DNA of 64,000 bases from Vespula vulgaris (lineage: Eukaryota > Arthropoda > Insecta > Hymenoptera > Vespidae). Numbering within the stretch: the first letter of the stretch is position 1; every line of letters starts with the position of its first letter. Below, piece after piece: positions 41,301 through 53,300 of the stretch. A program made the translations under genes and the position numbers. The notes beneath the pieces are model-generated. The model made no database searches. It saw nothing but the letters and a program-made list of their open reading frames with translations, and was not told where the DNA came from. Location: positions 4,684,501 to 4,748,500 of the forward strand of contig NC_066599.1 in the NCBI RefSeq assembly GCF_905475345.1. The letters run 5' to 3'.

Positions 41301-44300
41301 TAATATTTAAAATTAATATTACATTAAACTGATATACTTTTTCGATTAAAATATATATTTCTATTTATTATTTTTATAGTAAAAAATAAAAGAACGTAAC
41401 GATATATTTACTTACCCCTTAAAGATATAACATTAAAATATTTACAGAGCAAAATTACTGCGCAAAGTATTTAATAATTATTTTAATATTATTTAATTAT
41501 TATTAATATATATATTAATTATTTTATAATTAGTGCATTAATATAATTGCTTCTATTTTACAGATATTGTAGAGAAGACAACAGAAGAGGTGAGATAAAC
41601 TGATATAAAAACATAATTGTATATATTTCTTAAGTTATTAAATAATATTAATGTTATATTATATTTGTAAAATAACAGGAAATTCAGAAAGAAATTATCG
41701 AAGAAACTCCTACTAAGAAAGTTGTTAAAAAGAAGAAAAAACCACAGAAAATAACTGATGAAGTCACAGAGGAAATCGTTGAAGAACTAATAATAGAAAA
41801 ACCAAAGAAAGAAAAAGTTCAACCAGTCACAGATGTAATGGAAAGTGCTCAAATTACAAAAATTAAAATAGAAGCTCCTCAAACAAAAGAAGAAACTCTT
41901 ATCATAGAGGAAGAGGAAATAATAGAAAGCCCAACGCGTAAAGTCATAAGAAAGAAAATTAAACCAAAATCAAAAGAAAAAGAAGGACAAGTTATTGAAG
42001 AGATTATAGAAAAACCGTTAGAAAAGATATCAATGATGGAACAGAAAGATATTGTGGAAATTGTAGAAACACCTTCGAAAAAAATCATTAGGAAGAAAAC
42101 AACTGTTATAAAAGACGATGGTATTCCAGAGGAAGTGATAGAAGAATTTATTATAGAAAAACCAAAGGAGGAAAAAGCTAAGTCAATCATAGAAGAAGAA
42201 AAGAAACCTTTAGAAAAAATAATTGAAGTCATTGAAACTCCAACAATGAAAATAATTAAAAAGCAGAAACCAGCAAAAAAAGATCAGCCAATCGTCGTTG
42301 CCCAAGAAGTAATAGAAAAAACAGCTGATGAAGCCAAAATTATGGAGGAACAACAGATAGTAGAGATCACTGAAACACCATCAAAAAAAATAATAAAAAA
42401 GAAAAAGAGCACGATCACAGAGTCTGGAATACCTGAAGAACGAATTGAAGAGATCGTTATAGAAAAACCTATCACTGCAAAAGCATTAGAGGAAATCGTA
42501 TCAAAGGATGGTATACAAATAACAGAAATAATAACGGGGTCTTATATAAAAGAGCTACCACAGCAAGAAACAATTTTCCCAGAGGAAACAACGCAAACTG
42601 AGCTTAAGGAGGAAAAAGTCAAAGTAACTGATATTACTATTAAGAATGCACCAAAGGAAAAGAAGAAAATAGATGATATTCAAGAACAAATAGTAGAGGA
42701 ACGGGTTGAAGAAATAGTTTCGAAAAAACCAAAAAAGGAAAAAATCTCTCCGACCATTACAACAGAAGACAGCATACAAGTAACCGAAACAATATCAGAA
42801 GATACGACGCAACAAATTCCAAAATTAAAAGTTAAGAAAGATGTTGCAAAAGTAGAAGAAACTATGGAAGAAAAGATTATAGTGGATAAGGTTTTGGTAA
42901 TGAAGGCTCCAAAGGAAACACAAGAAGATATATCAGAAATTAGTGAAGTTCCACTTCAAACAGAAAAACCAAAGGAAGAGCAAGCTTCTATTATTGAAGA
43001 AGAAGCAGAAGAAATTGTAAAGACTACAAAAGTTTCTAGTAAAAAAGCACCCAAGAAATCGAAAGTTAAAGAAATAAAAGAACAACCAGAGGAAGCAATA
43101 GAAGATATTCCTTCTGTAGAAATGCCCAAGAAAAAAGCTGAAAAAATACTCCCTATTCCATTAGATGAAAAGAAAGCCATGGAAAAAGAAGAAGAAAAAC
43201 CGGAGGAAATAATTCAGGAAATAGAGTTGAAGAAAGCAAAATCAAAGAAAGCAACGCCTGAAGTTATTCCTATAGAAGGTATTCAGGTCACTGAAGTAAT
43301 GACAGAAATAACTTCACAAGAATTACCTGAAGAACAAGTGCCAACAGATCAAGCTCGTCCAATATTGAAAATTGAGGAAAAAATGAAAGTGACGAAAACA
43401 CATGTTCAAAAGTTCCCCAAGAAGCAGATAGAAGAACAAAAAGAGGATACTGTAGAAGAACTTAAAGTAGATGAACGAATCGAAGAAAAACCAAAAACAA
43501 CAATCATAACGCAAGAAGGTATTCAAACAACAGAAGTGATTACGGATACAAACGTAAGTGAAATACCAACAGAAGAGAAAGCAAAGAGAGAAACAGGACT
43601 TTCGATCGAAGAAACACCAAAGAAAAAGCCTGAAGTAACACAAGTTTCTGTTAAAAAGGCACCTAAAAAGAAAATTTCACTACCCGAGGAACAAGAAAAA
43701 CCAGAAATAGTTGAGGAACTTCAAGAACAGAAACCTGTAGAGATTGAATCAGTGCCTACAATCGAAGAAAAGCATGAAATTACGGAAAAATTAAAGAAGA
43801 AACGCGTAAGTAAACCGGATATTACTTCTATTAAAGAAGATTTCCCTAAATCAGCCGATAAAGGAGATGTAACAGTTCAACCAGAAAAACCTAAAGAGAT
43901 TAAGAAAGAAGAAGAAAAGAGTGTATTGGAAGAAGTAAAGGAGAAACCTGTCGCAAAAAAGAAGAAAAAGAAGATCCCTAAAAAAGATGAAATAGAAGAG
44001 TGGGTAGAACCAGAATATGAAAGACCTGTGTTGGAACCTATGCCAGAAAAAATACAATGGGAACCAACAAAGAAAAAGAAAGAGAAGAAACCACTACCTC
44101 CAGAGCTCCAAAAATTAGTACCACAAAAAATAGAAAGAAAGGAAATAAAGCCAACGAAATTAAAATACATGGAACCACAAGATGTTGTACAATTCGGTTC
44201 AATAAAACTGAAAAAAGTAGAAATATCAAAGAAAAAAGAAGCTGAAGTTGCAAAAATACCAAAGGTTTTATTGCGTAGTAGGATAACATTTATTAATGAC

Positions 44301-47300
44301 TATCCACCTGAATTGCAAAAGCCAAAAATAACACTTCTTGAGGAAAATCCTGTTCAGGTTGGTATTCTCTCTAGAAATACAGAAGAAGCATTAAAGATAT
44401 TAAAAATAAAGTATAAAAAACCTAAATTACCAGAAAAAGAAATAACGGAATTAGAGAAATTGGATAAGGAATTTGAAGAATTAAAGGAGGTTCCTTTAGA
44501 GGAAATAGAAGATAAGTCAGTATATGAACGTAAGCCTAAGAAAAAGATGGAAAAACCAGAGGAACCACAAAAATTGGTCATACAAAAAGGTAAGATTCCT
44601 GCACAGGAAGAACCACAATCCGAAGAAGTTAAATTAAAGAAAGTACCCTCTAAAGAAGTAGAAGAAATCGAGGAAACCCCAAAGAAACCGGTAAAAGAAG
44701 ACATAGAAATAGAGGAACCTAAGAAAAAGAAACGAAAGCCCAAAATGAAACTTGAACACGAAGAATTTAAACCTACTGAATTTGACAGGCCAGAACTTGA
44801 GAAGTATGTTCCCGAAGAAGTTGAAAAACCAGAAGAGCCTAAACCAGAACCTACACCAAAACCTTATGTTAAGGAGGAACGAAAGAAACCTGATCAAGAA
44901 ATCGAACAAATTCCATTAATTCCAGGAAAACCGAAATCTCCAGAGCCGGAAGAAGAACCGGAAATAAAGTTCCGAATACCACAAAAAGAAAAACCTGAGG
45001 AAGAACCAGAAACTATAATTTTAAAAGGTTGGAAGAAAGAAAAACCAGAAGATGAAGGTACAGAAGAATTCCCCAGCAAAGAACAAGAAACTGTTCCTAA
45101 ATTGCCTGAAGACGAAACAGAAGAAATTATCTTAAAGCCTAAAATGAAGTTAAAGAAACCTAAAAAGAAGGAGGCAGAAGAAAAACCACAGGAGGAAATA
45201 ATGATTAAAAAACCTGTTGTTGTCAAAGAGGGAAAAGAAGAGGTAATAGAGGAAGTTACTTTGAAGAAAAAACCAAAGAAAGAACCGGTTCCTGAAGAAG
45301 TAACTGAAGAAGTTATTTTGAAAAAATTAGAACCTAAAAAAGAAGAGAAGGCTCCTGAAGAGATAACTGAAGAAGTGGCCATAAAGAAAAAACCAAAGAA
45401 GAAGCCCGTAACTGAAGAAGCAGCGGATGAGGTTACGGTCAAGAAGCCTGTTGTTGTGGAAGAGGAAAAAGAAAAAGTAGTAGAAGAAATTACGTTAAAG
45501 AAAAAACCAAAGGAAGAGCCAGTTCCTGAAGAAGTAACTGAAGAAGTTGTCTTGAAAAAATCAGAACCTAAAAAAGAAGAGAAGGCTCCTGAAGAGATAA
45601 CTGAAGAAGTGGCCATAAAGAAAAAACCAAAGAAGAAGCCCGTAACTGAAGAAGCAGCGGATGAGGTTACGGTCAAGAAGCCTGTTGTTGTGGAAAAGGA
45701 AAAAGAAGAAGTAGTAGAAGAAATTATGTTAAAGAAAAAGCCAAAGGAAGAGCCAGTTCCTGAAGAAGTAACTGAAGAAGTTGTCTTGAAAAAACCAGAA
45801 GCTAAAAAAGAAGAGAAGGCTCCTGAAGAGATAACTGAAGAAGTGGCCATAAAGAAAAAACCAAAGAAGAAGCCCGTAACTGAAGAAGCAGCGGATGAGG
45901 TTACGATCAAGAAGCCTGTTGTTGTAGAAGAAGAAAAAGAAGAAGTAGTAGAAGAAATTACGTTAAAGAAAAAACCAAGGAAAGAGCCAGTTCCTGAAGA
46001 AGTAACTGAAGAAGTTGTCTTGAAAAAACCAGAAGCTAAAAAAGAAGAGAAGGCTCCTGAAGAGATAACTGAAGAAGTGGCCATAAAGAAAAAACCAAAG
46101 AAGAAGCCCGTAACTGAAGAAGCAGCGGATGAGGTTACGATCAAGAAGCCTGTTGTTGTGGAAGAGGAAAAAGAAGTAGTAGAAGAAATTACGTTAAAGA
46201 AAAAACCAAAGAAGGAGCCAGTTCCTGAAGAAATAACTGAAGAAGTTGTCTTGAAAAAACCAGAACCTAAAAAAGAAGAAAAGGCTCCTGAAGAGATAAC
46301 TGAAGAAGTGGCCATAAAGAAAAAACCAAAGAAGAAGCCCGTAACTGAAGAAGCAGCGGATGAAGTTACGATCAAGAAGCCTGTTGTTGTGGAAGAGGAA
46401 AAAGAAGAAGTAGTAGAAGAAATTACGTTAAAGAAAAAACCAAAGAAGGAGCCAGTTCCTGAAGAAATAACTGAAGAAGTTGTCTTGAAAAAACCAGAAC
46501 CTAAAAAAGAAGAAAAGGCTCCTGAAGAGATAACTGAAGAAGTGGCCATAAAGAAAAAATCAAAGAAGAAGCCCGTAATTGAAGAAGCAGCGGATGAGGT
46601 TACGATCAAGAAGCCTGTTGTTGTGGAAGAGGAAAAAGAAGAAGTAGTAGAAGAAATTACGTTAAAGAAAAAACCAAAGAAGGAGCCAGTTCCTGAAGAA
46701 ATAACTGAAGAAGTTGTCTTGAAAAAACCAGAACCTAAAAAAGGAGAAAAGGCTCCTGAAGAGATAACCGAAGAAATGGCTATAAAGAAGAAACCGAAAA
46801 AGAAAACTGTAACTGAAGCGGATGAAGTTACGATCAAGAAACCTATTTTTGTAGAAAAAGAGAAAGAAGATGAAACTATAGAGGAGATCACTTTGAAGAG
46901 GACACCAAAGAAAAAATCCAAAGAATATATTAGCAAGGAAGAAATTGAAGAAAATGTGGTAGTTATAAAGAAAGCTGAAAAACCAATAGAAAAGGATGAA
47001 GTACATACCGATATAACTTTAAAGAAAAAGAAAGAAATTAAACCTACAGAAGAAGTTGAAGCAGATGAATTAACGATCCAACAAATAGAAGAAATCGGAG
47101 TACCAGAGGAAGAAGAATTGATTGGAGAATTCACTTTCAAACGTAAACCACCGAAACAAGCGCCTAAACCAATTGAAGAATTATACGAAGATGTTACATT
47201 ACGTAAATTACGTCCAAAAAGAAAACCTAGAAGCGATATTAAAGAAGTTACTGAAATAGAAAATGTGACATTCAGACCACGTCGAATAAAAACTAAAGAA

Positions 47301-50300
47301 GATGTTGAGCAAGAATTTAAAATCTCATTGAACACATATGAAGAAGAAGATATTTCAATGTCTGGTAAAGTTCGCTTAAAACCAAAAAAACGTCAAATGA
47401 CATATTCAGAAGAAACTGGAGAAGAAACAATTCACCTTATTCAAGAAGTTGAAGATGACTCTGGTCCTATTATAGAAGAAATCATTGACGAATCTGATGA
47501 AGAAGATAAAGAAGAGTATAGTATCGACGAACTTGAAACCGATGAGTTCAAACTTCCTTTGAGAAGAAAAGTAAAGAAACAACCTCGTCCATACTCTGTA
47601 GAAGAATTCGAAGAAGCGGATGTTAAAATGAAATTGAAACGTGAACGAAAATATTCTTATGAGGAAACAGATGAAACCTTGGCTTTAAAATTAAAAGCTA
47701 AAAGACGACCATCTACTTACGAAGAAGGTTTGATAATATTCTACTATTGTTTGCTTTTGCAGTTAACATTCTAATTTTCATGTAATATACTTTCAGCTTC
47801 ATCCTACATATATTCGTTATTTTTAGCATAATTTTTCATTTCCAGTTAACAGTGAGTATATCATTCCTTCTTTAGGTATCCAAAATTTCATTCGATCCTC
47901 ATACTAAAAACCTGCGATGAAAAGCATATCGGTTTGAAAAATAAAAAAACCATAAGAACATTGCTCATCATAATAATTAACAGTTGCTTAGCTACATTTG
48001 ATATCAATTCATTAATTGTTTTAAATATTTTACATTAAATATAAATTACAGAAGAAGCAACACTTAGCATCACCAGAGAAGAAGATATTTTCGAAGAAGG
48101 TAAATATAAGCATGTATTAATATACTCATATAGATAATTATAATGGTTTTTTATAAAATATATAATTTTTATAGAAGTGGAATATGTTGTTCGTGATGGC
48201 GATACGATGTACTCAATTTGTTCATACGTAGCTGAAACAGATGAAGCAATTAATCTTGTTGAGGGTGAAAAAGTATATATAATCGGTAAGGGTTATATAT
48301 TTATTATTAATTAATAAATAATAAAAGACATATGCGCGTATCATAAATGTATTGTCTTTTTTAGATCATACAAATCAAGACTGGTGGTTTGTAAAGAAAA
48401 ACTTAACAGAAGAAAAAGGATGGGTGCCAGCACAATATCTATTAGATGAAATACATTATACATTGTATTTACAACGTAAATTACATGAAAAAATCGACAA
48501 ATTACCTGTATTTGAAAGTAAGTTTTATTATACGAACTGGGTAATGACAATCTGACAATTTTTAAATTATAATAGATAGATAATACTGACGTGTAAACAA
48601 AAGTTAAATTTATTACGTGTTTGAATAACTGACACTATTTAGTTGACAATGGAGCAATGAACTGCAATACACTATGCGTTTATAGTAAAAATATCTTTTT
48701 AAGGATGGTAACTCTTAAAGATTATCCCATCGACATTTTAACATTCCTCCTCATAGAGTCATTCCTAATCGAAACACGATCAAGTTATGAATAAAAAACT
48801 TTCGATCAACTGCTTTTACAACAAAGAAGAAATCATCAAGGTCTTATGCACAGCTTAAAAACTACATCCAATATGATTAGGCAATGATTAAGTTCAACGA
48901 GAAAAAATTAATTTATTTCGTAACAATGTAGGAAGAATTTTGCACAAAAATTTTCAAGTTTTTATTCATATAAACATTAATCACTTCAAAGCCACTATGC
49001 AAGAAGGAATTGTAACCATACCAGATAACATGATGCACAATGTTAAACGCGCGGAAAATAGAGTAGCCTAAATAACGGAGGACATTTAACAGAGATATAA
49101 TATTAAAAATATGAATATGATATAGTAATAAATGACATTCTATTTAGTATTGATATATAGGGTGTAATAAAACCAACTCCTTCAAACACTAGGATAGAAT
49201 ACCTCAAAAAAACATAATCTAAAATAGGTATTATAATGCTATTTAATTAATTAACAAAATTATGGGGGAAATAGTGAACATCAAATGGAATAAAAATACT
49301 CAACATATGTTAATATTAAAAAAAATTATTGTTTTCACCTTCAAAAAAACATTTACAGCATGGATACAAAAACAATTACAGCTATTGTCATGCTGATACT
49401 GTCCTACAAAGTTTCATTGTTTTTTTGGAATTTCATTAAAAATATTAATTAAAGAATGCACATATGATTGCACAGTAGCATAGGAATATATTAAGTATAA
49501 AGGGACACTAAGAATTATATAAATCATAACTTGTAAGAACAATTAGATTGCTTGTGCCACATTTGTATTATGAAAACTGCAAGATAAAGGAATTCTTATT
49601 TTCAATATATTTATAATGATCTCTTTTATCATGCTCCAATGTCAAAATATGCTCATATTTCTACACTCCATATAATAAAAAATAAACATTTAAGTTACAT
49701 TGAATATCATTAATTTGAGTTTAAAAGTCGTCAAATTTCTATAGCTATCTTGTATTATATGAAGTATTATATATAATACGTAAATTTTAATGTTTGAAGA
49801 AATACTTTTCATGCATAGGAAATATCTATGAATAAATACATATGATTTATATTTGTTTAGAACCAGCACCAGGAGAAAAGGCATTTGCTCCAAGATTTAT
49901 TGAAAAGTTACAACCAATTCATACACCAGATGGATATACAGTGCAATTCGAATGTCAAGTAGAAGGTGTGCCAAGACCTCAAATAACTTGGTTCCGTCAA
50001 ACAGCTATCATTAAACCATCACCAGACTTCCAAATTTATTATGACGATGATAATGTAGCAACTTTGATTATCAGAGAAGTTTTCCCTGAAGATGCAGGTA
50101 CCTTTACTTGTGTTGCCAAGAACACTGCAGGATTTGCATCTAGTACAACAGAATTAGTAGTAGAAGCTCCTTTATCTGATCACGGATCTGATTTAACTGG
50201 ACCATCCAGAAAAAGTTTGTCAAGGTATTAATATTTACTAATAATTTTTAATAATTATGATAATAAGTGAAAGAAATACTAATTGATTATCTCATTTTCT

Positions 50301-53300
50301 ATATAGAGAATCTTCTCTGGTTGATATTCTCGAAGGAATTCCACCAACTTTCTCTCGAAAACCTAAAGCAAAATATGTTGATGAAGGTGATGATGTGATA
50401 CTTGAAAGTCGTCTCGTAGCCGTACCAGAACCTGAAATCATATGGTATTATAAGGATACACAACTTATCAGCAAGGAAAATATTGTTATTGCAAGTGAAA
50501 GTGATATGCACATGTATTGTAGTCTAGTAAAAATTTCCAAAGTTCAGAAAAAACAGGAAGGAAATTATAAAATTGTTGCTAAAAATAGAGAGGGTGAAGC
50601 TACCATTGAAATACCTTTAAAAGTAAGTAATAAGTTACTAAATCTTATAATAATAAAAATGCTGAAATACATGATACATCACTATACGTACTATAACCAT
50701 AGGTAAAAACTAGCAATCAGGAACCACCAGAAATATTAGAACCATTACAATCATATGTTGTACGAGAAGGAGAAACTGTTATGTTATCTACTCAAATTGT
50801 TGGTAATCCAGCACCAAAAGTAACATGGTATAAAGATAGGAAACCACTTAAAAATCTAACACCACAGCAAGATGGTCATATAAATACATTAACTATAATC
50901 CAGCCACAATTAGAAGATACGGGAGAATATTCTGTTATAGCTACTAATAATCTTGGCAAAGCTGAAACTCAATCAACATTGCTAGTTGAAAGTAAGATAA
51001 CACTTCATTTTGTTATTCATTATTGCTATTCATAAACTTTCTATGATTCTTTATGCTTCTTATTTTACAATTTTTAACAATCAAAATCTATTAACTATTT
51101 GATCACACTGATGATGAGTTTTACACTAACATTACCAAATGCTTTACTAATATATATTTCAGTGACTCCACATCTTAAGCCTTTCTTGCTTATTAATATT
51201 GAACAGCAAAAAGAAGAGTTCTGCATTTTATCCTCTAAGGGTATGAGATGTATTTATTTCTGCTTATATTTTTATTCATCTTTTGATTCTATTATTTACC
51301 AAAAAAGTATTAAATTGTGCTTAAAAGATTTGTATAATTTATAGAAATACCAAGTGGTGCTCCTGAGCCACCATTATTCACTGAAAGATTCCAAGAACTT
51401 ATAGTACCTGAAAGGAGTACATTCAAACTTGTTGCAAAAGTTACTGGAAATCCTACTCCAGAAATAACTTGGTTAAGGTGAGTATATTGCTGATATTATA
51501 TTAGTTTTTATTATCTTTCATATATAACATATATATATTTTTTTTTTACAATAGAAATAACGAACCATTAGAAAAATCACCAAACATAACAAGAAGCTAT
51601 GATGGTGAAAATATTGTTCTTGAGATTAGAAATGCTAATTCGGAGACAGATGCTGGTGATTATAAATGTGTTGCTAGTAATCCAGTTGGAAAGACTTCAC
51701 ATGGAGCTAAAGTTACAGTGGACGTCGATAAAGTCACATTTACAAAGAAATTAAAAGAAAAAATCACTGTTGATGAATATAAAATGTTGGAACTTATTTG
51801 TGAAACCTCTCATACAGTATCTACTACATGGTGGCATAATGAAAAAGAAATCAGTGGTATGGATCATCGTGAAATTATTCAGGAAGGTCGAGTACATAAG
51901 TTAGTCATCAAAAAGACAAATGCAATAGATGAAGGCACATACAAGTGTACTGTCAAAAATCAAACAACATCTAGTACTGTCACTGTGAAACGTATGTATC
52001 TTAATCACATTATATTTTAGATTAGATAGATCACATTTATACTTTATTTAATTAATTTACACTTGATTATTATAAAAATCTTCAATCTAATTGAAACAAT
52101 TCTTTCTTATAGCTGCTAAGCCTGAATTTATAAGAAAGCTACAAGACTTCGAAGTTAAGGAACGTGAAATAGCAATTTTAGAAGTTGAAATAACATCTGA
52201 AACTGTAAATGTTGAATGGTATAAAGATGGAGTACTATTGAAACCAAGCAATGAAAAATTAGAATTTGTAAAAGAAGGCACCATAAGAAAATTACTTATT
52301 AGAAGTGCATCAGTTCATGATGAAGGAGAATATACATGTACATTGCCTGATCAACAATGTACAGCTGAAGTTACTGTTGTTGGTACGTATATTTCTTTAA
52401 ATAATTTGGTAATTATTATTTTATAGATACTTATAAAGAGCAGTATAACAAGGCATTCACTTGATATATTTCAGAATTGCCACCAGAAATTATTACTAAG
52501 ATGCAAGATGTGACAATAGCTAGAGGAGAGAAAGCAATTTTCGATATTGAGTTAACTAAAGGTGATGCACTAGTGCGTTGGTTTAAGGATAATCAGGAAT
52601 TACAGTTCTCTGAACATGTGCAACTTTCTATCGATGGCAAAAGGCAAAAATTGAAGATTTACGATTCAGAACCTGAAGATGCAGGTGTCTACACTTGCCA
52701 AGTTGGAAAACAAACGTCTTCGGCGAAATTAACTGTTGAAGAACCTGGTGTAGATTTTATTGCCAAATTACCAGATGTTACATTGGTATCAGTAAATGAA
52801 GATGCTACCTTTTTAATCGAAATATCTCAATCAAATATTCCAGTCACATGGTTAAGGTATATATAACAGATATTTTTTTTCACATATATGTAAATTTTAC
52901 ATATTCTGTAATTATAATAAAATATGTAAAAATTGAATTTATAGAAAAGGAGAAATCATTAAAAAATCAGAAAAATATATTATTATTGATGAGGGTAATA
53001 TAAAGAAACTCATTGTGAAGAAATGTACGACGGAAGATATTGCAGAATATACAGCTGTTGTAACGAATGTAAAAACATCATCAAGATTAAAAGTTGAAGT
53101 CATAGAAACACCTCCGAAAATTAACCCAGATACTCAGACAAAATACACAGTGAATAAAGATGATGATATTGAAATTATAGTCAAATTCACAGCAACACCA
53201 ATGCCAACAGATGAATGGACTGTTGATGGTCGCATTGTTACAAAATCTAAGAGAATCACTCCTTCAATAGATGAGGAATCTGCTGTTTTAACTATTACAA

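Noticed and set aside
30700..46850. The regular direct repeats as a CRISPR-like array
   Set aside because: Units are contiguous, coding and 165-318 bp long with no spacers; this is a spliced animal gene.
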